A stretch of 64,000 nt of DNA, taken from positions 2,046,001 to 2,110,000 of the forward strand of contig JAMPIT010000350.1 of assembly GCA_026261815.1 (NCBI GenBank), in the 5' to 3' direction. The notes under the pieces were generated by a model, which was not told the origin of the DNA, made no database searches, and saw nothing but the letters and a program-made list of their open reading frames with translations. Below are positions 52,025 to 64,000 of the stretch, piece after piece (positions within the stretch are counted from its first letter, which is position 1; each line of letters starts with the position of its first letter). Made by a program: the position numbers and the translations under genes. The stretch is from Monarcha castaneiventris obscurior (Eukaryota; Chordata; Aves; Passeriformes; Monarchidae).

Positions 52025-52300
52025 TAGCTCTGACCAGGACAACCCCAAGAATCACACCATGTGCCTGGGAGCATTGTTCAAATGATTCTTGAGCTGTGTC
52101 AGGCTTGGTGCTGTGACCACTTCCATGGAGAGCCCTTTCCAGTGCCCAGCCACACTCTGGGTGAAGAACCTTCTCCTTATGTCCATCCCACACATTCCCT
52201 GAGAGAGCTTCATGCTGTTCCCTTCATTTCTATCACTGGTCACCAGAGAGAAGAGATTGGCACTGTGAGAAGGTCTCCCCCCAGTCTCAGGAGGACGTAG
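52025..52300 (-). mobile_element. CR1 LINE fragment
   Basis: The blocks CAAGAATCACACCATGTGCC, GAGCCCTTTCCAGTGCCCAGCC and GGTGAAGAACCTTCTCCTTATG are in the order of a minus-strand CR1 3' region. The terminal tail is missing. Confidence 0.85.
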
Positions 52301-55300
52301 AACTTTGATATAGCATATGAGAGAGGAAGCTTACAACCACATAACCTACAGGAGAACGTTTCATCTGAACTTAAAATATTGTTTCTGATAAATCCCTTTA
52401 TAACAATCCCAAATGCCATAGATTTTAACTCTCTGCAGTATATAGACCTTTAATTTAACAGAAAAGTGTCAACAGATATATTTTACTGATTGAAGAAACT
52501 GGGGATGAGACTCACTCTCTAGTTATGTTGGTAAAACAGAAATAAAAGTGTGGAATGAGTAAAACTGTGAGCACACCTGTGAGGAAAGATCCTAGGCTGG
52601 AAATTGCTCTACAAAGACACTCTTCAACACACACATTGTAAAATGGCTGGAGATAATTAGTGGAAAATCTCCATTATGAAGAGCTATTCATCAGGAGATT
52701 ACTAGGGAATCGGAGAGCAGAAATTAATATAATCATTTCATACAATCTGGGAATGGGAAAGAAATGAGTTTCAGAATTTTCTTGCGCTATACCTGATTGG
52801 CCACTGATAATAGCAGCAAAATTTATGATGGCATAATTTACAGAAACTCTTGCTTTGACTTTTGTGGGGACCCAAATGTAAGAGATGAGAAGTCACTTTC
52901 CACTGTATTCAAGAGTAGCACATGTGATCCAGTAAGACATTTATAAAATGCAACTGGATTCCTTGGTTTTGACTGTAGGCCACTTAGTTAATGCTGTTAA
53001 TCTGTAAACATGTCACTCACATAAAATGATATAATCATTTAGTAAAAGAGTGCAAGGAATAAATGGACATTTTGATATTTCTACATGCAAACTCATCAGC
53101 TGGGAAGAAATTTTACCATCTTTAGAGTCCAGGTGCTCTATTCTGGCCAGTGCAAACTGGGTCACAGTGAAATATGATTCTTCAGCACTGTCTTGTAGGC
53201 AAGAAGACCATTATAATCCTTAAATTTATAAAGAATAAAATATTAAGAGGTTGTAGGAAGTGATATTACAGCTGTACTTGGCAAAGCTGTGGACTAGTAC
53301 TGAAGTGACCACTGGCTGTTTAGGGTAGTTGATGCTTACTAATTCTAAACACCCAACTTTTGGATGTCATGAAGCCAATCTGTAGTGACACCATGGTACT
53401 GAAAAGCTCAGGTGATTTAGCTTTGTACAAATCCTGACTTTACTTAACATTTCTCCCATGGGAAACTTACATTTGGTAGTACTAGAGCACCTTGCTCCTT
53501 GCCTAAATGTCGAAGTCAGATGTAATAGAACAAAAAAAAAAAAAAATAGACACAGGCTACACTGGAACTAGTTGTCAAGCCTTGGTATGGATTCTTCATC
53601 ATTACAAATGTTTTAAGATTTTTTTTCCCCTAAAAGTTGTACTGTAACTCACATGAGAATTAATTCTGAGAAAGTCTTTCATTCTATGTTGTTTAGGCAC
53701 CCAAGGGTCTATACTAGAATCAGCAGAGGAGAGACAACAGCCCTTCCTGGCCTTCTGTATGTAAAGCCATCCTGGATATCCTTTTTTCAACAATAGGGCC
53801 CAGGTAGTTCAGCTAGAATTAAGAAGACAAATGGAAAAATGTCCTGTGACACTTGAAATACATATGGTCTAATCAGATCTTCAGAGGAAGACTGATGAGT
53901 ATCATGTTACTGTTTATTTAGATGTGATTATCATAAGTAGATGGCACATCAAGAAATAGTAGAAAAATTCAGAATGTAGAACTGCTAGAGAAGACTTACC
54001 ATCACTTTCTTGTTCTTCTGCTATAAAAGAAAAATTAAATTTTTTTGTATATTCCTCAGAATATGTATCTTTTTATTTCTTTGGAAATAAATAGGATTGT
54101 GTCAAGAAATAACTGACTTTATTACCAGTTTTTCTTTGGGAGAAAACAAATCAACACCCAAAGTTGTAGGGAAACTCACTGATTAAACAGAGGTATTGTA
54201 TTTTCCTCTAAGCAGCTTTGTGTTGATGGTTTTGTTGTAGCAATTACTAATTTTGGAGCTTTTCAAGCATGATTAAATTCTAAGATAAACTTAGCAGGAA
54301 AAAACTTGTGGTTTATTTACAAAGAGCAGTTAATAACAGTTGGCCAGTTATTTCTCCTGAACTGGGTTGCATTTCTTAATTCTAATTTTCCTCCAACAAC
54401 AAACAGCAAGGGGCTTAATTTTCTTTACAGTTACTTAGATGGAAATTCAAACAGATATTTTAAATTAATATTTACATTGTTGTCAATGTCTAAATTTGCT
54501 AGACAAAATAATCTGATTCAGACATTTTTGTGTGGATTAATGGGTGCATTAAGAATTCACTGCAGTTCTGTATCAAGTCTGCCACTGCTGTGAATATCAT
54601 AATCACAGTAAATGTATAAATCCAATGTGGTGCTTTCAGAATTAAAATGAAACTATTTTACTGGAACTAGAAGAAGAGAGGTAAACAGGAATTTGTATGA
54701 CACAAATGAAATTAATGTCAAAACCTTTATTTTTTAGTCTAAGATGTGCACTTCTGTAATAAACATTTCTTGGTGTATGGAATAGAAGTTCAAAGTGGCT
54801 TGATTTTCTTTCTTTCATTGACTCAGACGTGGATTCGGAAGCTTCACAGAAATGCTACCCCTCCCAATTCCCTCAGTTCTAAAAACTCTAAAGCAGGTGT
54901 TTCTCAGGCATTGATCACTTTTAAATTTCAGACCAAATGTGATTCAGGAAAAAAAATAGAGAGAAACTACAGCATTTTCCTGTTTCAGTGTTCTCACTTT
55001 CCAACTGTCACTTAGAAGCTGATGTACTGAATATTTTCAGTTGTATACCAGCTGAGGTAGTGATTTTCTTGTATGCTTGGCATTGGCCCAGGAAACCATG
55101 ATTACTCTTTGATTACTCTTCTTTGCTATAAAATAAGGGAATTCTTTGATAATAAGTGATCGTGAAATATTCAACCATGTTCAATTTTAAAAAATACTCC
55201 AGAGAAAAACGGAATTAGCTAACCTTTTAGAAAAGATCACCATGAAATTTTCTGCATAGCACAGGAATTTACACATTTACACACAGGAATAGAATATTGC

Positions 55301-56249
55301 TAGTCCAGTATATTTTGCATTATAGAGAAAGAAACATAGAAGTTAAGTGCTTGGACAGTACTCATTTTATATGCAAGGTTAACAATACTGTTCTGAGATT
55401 AACTTCCTTTGCCTGAAATACTGCATTTTTCCTTACTGGCTATTCATAAGCATTGTTCCAAGATGAGTCTAGCCAAAGTCAATGGACACTGAAAGCAGAA
55501 TTTTGAAATTAAAACACTTAAAATCATATGTATATTAATAGCTGAAAATATTTCCATCTACTGTTTCCCAACAAGCAATAGAACATGCAAACAGGCTGCA
55601 GCAAAACCCACAGGTTTTCATTGTAAGTAAAGAAGATGCTGAACTCAGGAAGACAGAACTGTCAAAGGATTTAACACATTAAGTAGTCAGTCAAGTGTAT
55701 GTCCACTGACAAAGCTAAAAAGAACCAAAGAAAGTTCTAGTGCATGCAGAGGGCTGGCATGATTTGGTCAAAAACAAGTGCCGCTAATGGCATTGCAGGG
55801 GAAACAATACAGGAGCAGAAAGCAAGTCTCAGTAATACCAGTAAGGTAACAAAATAACAAAAGCCAGGAGCACGATGACAACTAAAATGCAAAGAGCAGC
55901 AAAGAATTGCAGTGCTCATGAAATGCATGGAGTAGATCTCCTTCAAAAACAGAGGCAAAGCTCTAGGATCAGCTTCTAACTTGTCCACTTGTCAGGACTT
56001 GATGCAATCAGCTACGGAGCTGTTTAGCCCAGAAAGTAACTCCCAGAGCAATCTGACTGGAGGACACAATAGGATGTGAGCATTAACACATTGATGCTAC
56101 TTGGATTTCTGTGGCACAAGTGAGCAACAGCACCTCTCAGCTCCTCAATGTATTTTGCAGCTGAGCATGCTTTTAGAGGGAACAGAGTAAAGAGTTTAAA
56201 ACCAAACAAAGTAGAAATTCTACTGTGGACTTGTGCAATATTTTCACCT
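52301..56249. other. Flank, nothing recognised
   Basis: About 4 kb of AT-rich DNA with poly-A and poly-T runs and no identifiable element or gene. Confidence 0.5.
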
Positions 56250-56455
56250 GAATATGAGGAAGAACTTTTTTATGTGCGTGTGACCAAGCCCTGGAACAGA
56301 TTGCTCAGAGCAGTTATGAAGCCTCCCTCACTGCAGATATTCAAGAACAATCCTGTGCCACGTGCTCTAGGATGACCCTGCTTGAGCAGAGAGGTTGCGC
56401 CAGATGACCCACTGTGGTCCCTTTCAACCTTACCTATTTTGTGATTCTGTGAATA
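56250..56455 (+). mobile_element. CR1 LINE 3' end
   Basis: TGAGGAAGAACTTTTTTATG, AGCCCTGGAACAGATTGCTC, ATGACCCTGCTTGAGCAG and CCCTTTCAACCTTACCTATTTTGTGATTCTGTGA show a plus-strand CR1 end. Confidence 0.92.
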
Positions 56456-58374
56456 CCACTTGAAAGGTTAATTCCATAATGAAAATCTGGTTTTGGACAC
56501 TTTGACTATATAGTATGATTTGCTAAAGTTTGTTTCTGGAAATTTTAGTCATTGAAGCAGCTCCATTACTTAATACTGGGTCAGAACAGCTGAATTCAAA
56601 TGCAACATTATACAGTAGAGAAAAATTTAGTTGGTCACAGCAGATCAAAGTTTTCAGTTGTCATTACATTTTTGTAATCTAAAATTATCCTTTAATATCG
56701 TAGTACATATTTGCATATAACTTGTCACCCTCCCCTAGAGACCAGAAAAGTAATATTTTTAAATATCGTAAGACGATATTGGAGGCTTTTATATTTTTAA
56801 CTCCTACCTGTGTAGAACACAACCATGTTTACATTGAGAGGTTCTGAGAACTGGAAGAGTATCACCAGGTGCCACCAGGAAAGCAACTTCACCTATACCT
56901 AACATCTACAAATTTTAATTTTCAGTGTTGGAGACAGCTCCTTTGTTGAGTGACAGCTGCATCCAGATGGGCTCTTTTATCCACCACTTGATAAAAAGAG
57001 TCCACCTCAGCAGGGGTGCTAATATGAAGCTGGGTGGGAAGCTGGGAGGGGTTCAACACCGACTTTCTACCCTTCTTTGTAATTGAAAAAAGGAATACCT
57101 GGAATGGCAAGTGTCCCATTAGAGAAACAAATGTTTTCAAACACTTGATGATAAAGAGATAAAAGGTAATGACCAGCAGAGTAGTGGACTTCTCACCTTT
57201 GTATCAGTGATGGCAGGTGAGATTATCAAGTTACACAACTAGAAGTGACTCATCTATTGTGTATTACACAAATGGAATCCCCTGGAAACAATGAGATGCA
57301 ATATGAAATCAAAAGTGTGATAGTGCTGGCTAACATAGATGCTATTATATTGAGAAAAAGGACTTGTTTAAGTGAGCAACGTACTCCATCTTTATTTGCT
57401 TAAAATTACAGTTTAGAATGTACCAAAGATAGTGTGAAGTACCAGAACAGTTATTCCTGGCAAATTTACCACTGTGAGTAGTAAAAATGACAGTCATTAC
57501 AGAGGTAGTGTAGTATCTTCTGCAAATAGAAATTATAAAGTCGAGGAGAATGACAACAGCAATGGTGTAAAAGAAACTGTCTCACACCTTTGGGAATGGC
57601 TAATTACTCTGCAGCAGGCTGTGCACACTGAGTGATCAGAAGGGGTCAGCATGTGACAGTATGCCATACCAGCTCTGTTTAGAATATCAGACAAATATTC
57701 TGGCACTTTTCGGATACTGATCAGAGAATGAATAATTAATTCCATTTGAACTACTGTGCTGTATCTTTAGGTGCAAAAGGTCTAAAATAATCTTTAAGTA
57801 TTCTATGCAATGAACTGTAAATTGTGAAAGTAATAAGGCCCACAAAGAAGAATTCCCTGAACAGACAATAAGTTACAATGGCTCAGTTCACATATGAATA
57901 GTTCCAGCTGCTTTTTGAGGAAATGGTATCAAAGTGACACATCAGCCTCTTACCCTCCTGCCATGAATGGATTAGTGAAATGATTCATTCAGCCATTTGA
58001 GAAAGCAATCTGTGCTCCATTCCTGCATGGTATTAAGCTAGCTAGCTCAAGCTAGTTACCAACACAATAATCTTCTGTCTGTAGAAAGGCACTCTGGCAC
58101 TACCCTTTGTAGGACTTAAATTAAGACCTCACCAGGATGTCCTAATCCTTAATGTACAGAAGGACACTGAAAATAAATATTATGACTGAATAGTTAACAG
58201 CTAAAAACATCAGAACAAGCAGCTTTCATGTATATATATATTTTTTTTTTTTAATTTATTTTTTTTTTGGAAGCATTTGGAAAGGTGGAGTAATTAGGAC
58301 AGAGACTGATCCCATCCTCTGCTTCACTAAGCTGAAATCTCATAGAACTAATTAGGTTGTGAAGAAGACATGGA
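56456..58374. other. Flank, nothing recognised; T-rich tract at its right end
   Basis: AT-rich sequence with a (TA)n then T-rich run near 58231-58268. No gene or repeat family was identified. Confidence 0.5.
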
Positions 58375-58556
58375 ATGTTGAGGCTGAAAGAGATCTCTCA
58401 AGGTCATGTAGCTCATTGCTTTAGCCCAATGCAAAATGAATTATATCTTTATCATTCCCAACCTGCTCTTTAAAACTTTAGTTAGCTTGGTTTTAAACAA
58501 CCTCTACAGCTTCATTAATTTTATTCCAACACTTCAACACCTTCAACATTCAAAAG
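58375..58556 (-). mobile_element. Ancient CR1/L3-like LINE, 3' end (left part)
   Basis: TGTTGAGGCTGAAAGAGATC and CTCAAGGTCATGTAGCTCAT begin a decayed minus-strand CR1. The element is cut at 58556 by the LTR cluster and resumes at 59493. Confidence 0.5.
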
Positions 58557-58660
58557 TGAAAGGAATAAGAGAGATTTGTCTTTACAAACAAACTGTGGGT
58601 CTGCTGATAGGTAAAAGCTAGATACTGAGAGGTCAAAGAAACAGTGGGAGGAATTCCACT
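58557..58660 (+). mobile_element. Truncated 5' end of LTR family B
   Basis: The first 104 bp (TGAAAGGAATAAGAGAG...) repeat the first part of the full LTR at 59110, at roughly 85% identity by eye. The fragment stops at the CACT that flanks the inserted family A LTR. Confidence 0.8.
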
Positions 58661-59099
58661 TGATGCCTTGAGAGGCCACCTAAAAACAGACTAGACAAGA
58701 ATAAGGGAATAAGGTAGGTATTTATTTGAAAGACCTTCAAAGGTACTCCCTGGGGAGCCAGAGGCTACTGACAAAATGGACCCCAATGGACAACAGGTCA
58801 TGAGTTCTTCACAGTTTTATAAATTTGGGTCATTTGCATATCAGGGTTAATTCTCCAATTAAAGCTTCAGTTAATGATGTAATTTCCCCAAGCTTACCCC
58901 CCCACACACTTTTAGAAGCTTTTGGTTTATACTTTTGGGCCTAGGACGGTCTGAGTGTCCTTGGAGAGCAGGCCTGGGGAGGCTTTGTTATGTCTACCTG
59001 GCATGAGAGAGCAGAAGTTAACAGGCTACAAGGACTTCAGAGTTACACACTAGGCAGTACAGGATTTGAAAAATATGAAAGTTAAAACCTAAGGCATCA
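58661..59099 (-). mobile_element. Solo LTR of family A (copy 2), inserted in LTR B
   Basis: The element has TGATGCCTT / AAGGCATCA ends and a 4-bp target duplication CACT (58657-58660 and 59100-59103). On the minus strand the order is octamer ATGCAAAT (58839-58832), TATA-like TTTATAAAA (58823-58815) and AATAAA (58726-58721), as expected for U3-R-U5. It is colinear with the copy at 22036-22492. No retroviral genes are attached. Confidence 0.88.
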
Positions 59100-59109
59100 C
59101 ACTGATTGA

Positions 59110-59492
59110 TGAAAGGAATGAGAGGGATTTGTCTCTACAAACAACTGTGGGTTTGCTGATAGGTAAAGATAGATACTGAACGACGAAAGAAGTAATGGAA
59201 GGAACCATAAAGTCCATAGGAAAAGAAAAAAGGGGGGATTATACATTACAAGGGGGTCTGTATTAAGCAGTTTGGGAGGTCTGTTCCTCTCAAGTACCTC
59301 AGCCAACGGGGAAAGAGAGAGGGAAATGCGGCCGGGAAATTCGGATAAAAAGGAGGCTTCATCCTCCAAAAATTTGACAGACCCCAGGGGAATTCCCCAT
59401 GGCCTCTCCCTTTATTGGAATAAAGTAACACGACTCCTCTGTCTCCTTTCTGGACATAAACCTCTGGTGTTTGTGGATTAATTTTCTGGACA
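59110..59492 (+). mobile_element. LTR of endogenous retrovirus family B
   Basis: A 383-bp LTR from TGAAAGGAAT to TTTTCTGGACA. It has a TATA-like GGATAAAAAGG at 59343-59353, a stem-loop GGAGG-CTTCAT-CCTCC (59352-59367) and AATAAA (59419-59424). The outer flanks carry CAAAAG on both sides (58551-58556 and 59491-59496). This is a 6-bp duplication if the LTR ends at GGA, or 4 bp (AAAG) if it ends at CA. No gag, pol or env is present. Confidence 0.85.
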
Positions 59493-61440
59493 AAAGTTTT
59501 CTCTATCATCCAATTTGAACATTTCTTGCTTTTTCAGAACAAATAGAAACAGACTAATTTCTTCCAGTCCTTACTTTCTACAGCTCTAGTCATTATTCTG
59601 TTTTTCTCTGGACTCTTGCTAGTTGATACATGACCTTGTTTAGAGCCATGAATTGACCATGGCATTGTATTAGATGAGTCTCCAGAGCCATATAATGTGT
59701 GTCTATTTCCTGTGACTGTATTCCTGTGCATCCACTCCACTATTGCTGGGGTGTTTATAACACCACTGTATGTTGGCAATACACCAGGAGTCTCACATCC
59801 TTCTTTGCAGAACCGTCACCTGAGCACTTTATTGTTCTCCATCCCGTATTTGATCATTTTTGCCTCAACGTAGCATCTTTACCCTGTTAAGTTTTATCCT
59901 TTTTTTTTTTTGTTTCCTCCAGATGATTTCTCTGATTTACTTTTTTGAATTCTAATCCTGACTAAACACAGCTAAAATATCTTACATTTTTGTGCAATGT
60001 TGAAGTTGCTATTTAACTACTTAGGTAGCTTTTGAAATAGTGAAGAATACTGAACCCTGCCCCTGCAGGAGTCCACTTAATACACTGTCCAAACAGTCAA
60101 TAACAACTCTATTAGTATAGTTTTGAATTACAGTCTTTCTCCATGTTATTTATTAGGCTCTCACATACAGGAATATCAAACCCATTACTTAAGTCAGTAT
60201 ACAAAACATCAACCAGTTCTTCATCTGTAAAACCAATTAATTTGACACAGAAAATAATTGAATTCACTTGCTATGATTTGTTTTATGCTGTCTGTAATTT
60301 TGTTCTTTCTGATTCTTGTAAGTCGTTTGTTCCAGCATTTTTACAGGAAAAGACTGACTGGTTTATAATTTCCTGATTTCTTTCCCCATTTTAAATGTTT
60401 TCCCTTTTCTAATCTCTCATTACTTTTTAGAATTTGTCAAAGCTAGTTGCTAACTACTTCACCTATATCCTAGACAGAGGTTTCTTAGGTGCAGACAGTT
60501 TGAGAGTTCACAATTCAAAGTATTTTCTAATCTACTTGTGCTTATTCTTGGCTGAATACTTACTCCTTTAGCTATGGGTCTTGTGCTACCATCTGATTGC
60601 AACTGATCTTGATGGTAGAAGCTGATGCAAAAAAAAGGCATTGAACTATTAGATCTCTTAATAACTTTCTTGTGTATTGATCAGTGGGTTAATTATTTTC
60701 TTAGCATGGTATTGCTAATGTATTTAGATTTTTTTTTGTGTGTCTTGGCCTCTCTGATTTTTGTACCTTTATATTTATGCTATATATTTTTCTTTCTTCC
60801 TTGGTAATTTGACCTATTTTGCACTTTCTCTGTATTTCCTTGTTGTTTAAGAAGAGCTAATGATTTAACCAGGTTGGTCTCTTTGTACATTTACTATCTT
60901 TCCTACACAATGAAACAGTTCACATTTGTGCACATGCATTATTGAGGAACTGCTAGCTTGCCCCATATTTCTGCCTGTTTTCTACTTCCCAAAGATCTTG
61001 AATTTTCTGTTTTCTATTTCCTCCTCCCTAGATTTTCTCCTAACTTCACATTTTCAACCAGTTCCTCATTTGGTTAAAAATGCATATTGTAGAAGATTCC
61101 TTCAAGGTGCTTTCTCCTGCTGCATCAAACAGTTTTCACAGACGGGACAGTCTGTGTCCCATTGAGTTCTTTTCCCAACAAATAACAAGCCTAATTAATA
61201 ATCGACATTATTATCAAATAGTTGCTCTTAAGCACTTGTCTACATGCCCACAATTAGTTACAACATTTGGGTTGCTGGTCTGGTAACACCCATACATATT
61301 TCCTTTATTCTTTGTCCAGAGATCTTCAGCATAAGATGTCCCTCTACCATCTCCAGCTCATAGCAAAGATAAGTCCTTGCTCTTTTCCTTATCTATGTAA
61401 TTTCACAACAGGTTTTACCCCATTCTAGTTCCCTGAAAAA
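59493..61440 (-). mobile_element. Ancient CR1/L3-like LINE (right part)
   Basis: The blocks CCTGCAGGAGTCCACTTAATACACTGTCC (60063-60091), TTGTTCCAGCATTTTTACAGG with GACTGACTGGTTTATAATTTCC (about 60328-60374), GGCATTGAACTATTA and CTTGGTAATTTGACC are in the order of old reptile CR1 3' regions on the minus strand. It continues the fragment at 58375-58556. Confidence 0.65.
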
Positions 61441-61882
61441 TAACACAATCTGTTACTCCAATTTTATGATAATTTGAATCATGTATAGGGATTTAAAGGT
61501 CTTTAGACACAGTTGTATTTAAGTGGAGAAGTGAGAAAAGGGGGTGTTCATCTTCTAAACATCAGGTGAAGACTGAAGATTCATGACTGCTTATACTAAG
61601 CATGAACTGTCAGGGGTTCTGTTTATTTTAAGATATCCTCATCATCCTGTAAATTTTTGTACTGCAAAAACTCAGCGGATTCCCTAATCCTTCTTATGCT
61701 ACAGTGGGGGTCAGCAAGTTCTCAGCCCAAAAGACCAGTCTGACAAATCCCAGTGCAACACCCATAAATTTCTGGGGCATCATCTCCTAGCCCTTGAGGC
61801 AGTCTGTGGACTCAGGTATATCATGACAGGGGATTCCAGCTTTGCTGTGGGTTCTCTGCTGGCATAGTGGTGGCAAGAGCTG

Positions 61883-62005
61883 CCTTCTAGAATATCCTGA
61901 ATTGGAAGGGACTAAAATGGACCATTGAAGTCTTAACTCCCGACCCCAACAGGTCACACCCAAGAATCACACGTGTGCCTGAGCACCCTCTGTTATCTAC
62001 TTCCA
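61883..62005 (-). mobile_element. CR1 LINE fragment
   Basis: AGAATATCCTGAATTGGAAGGGAC then CAAGAATCACACGTGTGCCTGAGCA matches the reverse complement of a CR1 tail. The same inner block occurs at 52048. Confidence 0.8.
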
Positions 62006-62889
62006 GACAGGCCTCAGGGGATGACTCTAGTCAGGAACAATGAAGTGACTATAGGAATCCCCATTTCCCTTCAGAGCAGAAGCAGGAGCAGGCAGGGCTA
62101 TGCATAGATAGTACTCCTCTGTAGCCAACCTATTCATGTGCCTTAGCCTGAAAGAAGTCATCTGTGAATTCTTTTGTTCACACAGCTCTTTCACTAAGTG
62201 GTTGTTTCCTCTCACGGCTCACATTTCTTACTTAGGCTTAGAACTTACACACCCTCAGTCAGTTATACCTAATTTCTGACTGCAGTATTTCCTTCAGAAC
62301 CACATGACTGGAAATTTGCTTTTTAGGTTTTAAATACACGGCCAAGGGTTTTTTAAAGAACATTTTTAAAGAATGTTTTTGCAGGAGGTTGCAGCAGGCA
62401 CTAGGATATAATATCTATGCTTTAATCATACCCTAGATAAAGTTAGCTCTCAATGTCCCAGAAGAACTCTAGAATGCTTTATTCAGATCAGGTAAATTTT
62501 CTATCATGTTATTTTTTAGGCTAAGAATGCTTACTAAGATAGACATTGAATAATCAACTGACTTTCAAATGTGACACCTGATAGTTCCTAATGAACTTAC
62601 TGGCGGCTGTTAATTACTGTTGCCCAAAATCAAAGTATGCATTTAGAAAAATAAATATGGATAGAAGATACTAATTTAAATTTCCATTAGAAAACTGACA
62701 GTTTTTAAGGAGCTATAACTATACAATGAGTTACCACACACGAAAAACTTCTCTTGCACCTAATAAATAATGAACTTTCCCTGTAATGCATTCTGAGAAG
62801 GAAAATTTATATGAAACTATCCCTATTTAAGTAATTTTCACAGCGCACTAGCTCAGAAGCATTCTGGTTTCTTTAATCTTTCTCAATCT

Positions 62890-63420
62890 TTATACAGTGC
62901 AGCTGAAATTGTTACTCAGGTGCTTTAGTTAAAAGCAAACCAAACCATCCAAATTAAATCCAGTAGGTGATTTTTAAGGACCTGCTTCCTCTGCTTGATT
63001 GTCAACGGATGCAGAGAGCCCAGACCCACCTTCTGACCTTTAAAGACATTCTGCACAAAAAGAGGTGCTAGGCTTCCTGAAGTTAGCACCTCTTTGGATA
63101 GTTTGCAGGCTTTTATACAAGTTACAGCAAAGAAAAAGTTGCACAGAACTTGTTCATTGGTCAGCCTGACCAATGCATTTCTGCACATGCTCCAGCTGTT
63201 CACTACATAGAGGCAATCTGACATTAGCATGTCAGGTTCCTCTCAGGGGTGTAATTTTTATCAAGGTATTAATCTTTAGTTATCTTTGGACAACCTTCCC
63301 TTCTTCTTCCAGTCTCACTAGACAGGAGGTGATCCATCTTTGGCTTGTCATTCTTGTGATATCTTGCTGTGATTCTCCACTTTGGGGACCAGAGTATTGG
63401 ATCACAGACATTGAAGCCAG
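62890..63420 (-). mobile_element. Possible LTR (unclassified)
   Basis: On the minus strand there is a TATA-like TTGTATAAAAGCC at 63121-63109. About 14-22 nt downstream is a perfect 12-bp stem-loop (63095-63084 with 63070-63059), and a second near-perfect palindrome CATTGGTCAG-C-CTGACCAATG lies upstream (63155-63175). The layout resembles an LTR U3/R junction. I could not find clear TG/CA ends or a target duplication. Confidence 0.35.
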
Positions 63421-64000
63421 GTGATGCAAAGTCCTGAGCTCACACAAACCCACTCCAAAACTTCAAGCGTGTGTAAAAATGTGAAGGTTGACTCTGTCCT
63501 AGAGGATTTGATACTGGATCAGGTTATTATCAAGCTACTTTTGACTCCCTGCAGAATGAAGCATACTTTGGCCTCCTGTAGACAGTATGAAAAATGACAG
63601 CCATTATAAAAGAGGCTGTATCCAGTGCTATGGTAGTGTGATGGAAATGCAGTGCTTTATTCATGCTTGATCTGTATTAACTCCAAACTGAAAAGTGATC
63701 CACTAGCACAAATTTGGAACAAGATCTAAGGCTTCTTCTGGTCAAGGGATATACTCCAATGAATAACCAGGAAGCTTATTGCACTCATTATAATTACATA
63801 TAGTTTTACTTAATTACACCTCTGTTTAGGCAAAACATCCCTTTCATTATTTTTCCCAGGACTTTTAAGGGTAGAAGACAAGATAGAAATACATCCTTCT
63901 GAACTAGTGGATCTAGATACTACAGGGTATTTGGCTATTACACTGTTGTGGCTATGTAACTTGAATATTCTGGGTTGAAGGAATTTTAAACCATATATCA
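63421..64000. other. Right edge of window, nothing recognised
   Basis: No element or gene could be supported. Confidence 0.5.

Noticed and set aside
1..64000. CRISPR arrays, bacterial operons, phage genes, tRNA or rRNA genes
   Set aside because: None was seen on reading; the window is vertebrate nuclear DNA with introns, CR1 and LTR elements.

Overview
The window is vertebrate nuclear DNA, almost certainly from a bird and plausibly a passerine. The evidence is about ten CR1 LINE fragments with the typical avian CR1 tail (variants of TTCCAACC followed by ATTCTATGATTC), endogenous-retrovirus LTRs, no Alu or L1, and a split gene with AT-rich introns and one large CpG island. There are no bacterial-style operons, phage genes or CRISPR arrays.

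The only protein-coding gene I can support is the 5' half of ZMYM2 (ZNF198), on the minus strand. Four coding exons are present, at 19187-18335, 13787-13502, 11053-10888 and 10074-9862. Their phases join exactly (853+286+166+213 = 1518 nt, 506 codons). They encode the acidic, SUMO-interaction-like N-terminus and the first MYM-type zinc fingers. The remaining exons lie beyond the left edge. The first 9.86 kb is intron.

Upstream of the ATG exon is an intron of about 21 kb that holds repeats. It leads back to a strong CpG island at about 37.9-41.5 kb, taken as the ZMYM2 promoter. A candidate non-coding first exon is proposed at about 40268-40028. From 41.5 kb to 64 kb the window is gene-poor upstream flank filled with repeats of several ages: avian CR1, very old CR1/L3-like LINEs, SINE-like scraps and LTRs.

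The most interesting structure is at 58.4-61.4 kb. An ancient minus-strand CR1 is split by one LTR family on the plus strand. That LTR has a broken duplicate of its own 5' end, and between the two copies sits a second LTR family in the opposite orientation. The second family has a sister copy in the ZMYM2 5' intron at 22036-22492, with an odd fold-back end. I found no convincing new biological system; the findings concern gene structure, promoter architecture and transposon history.
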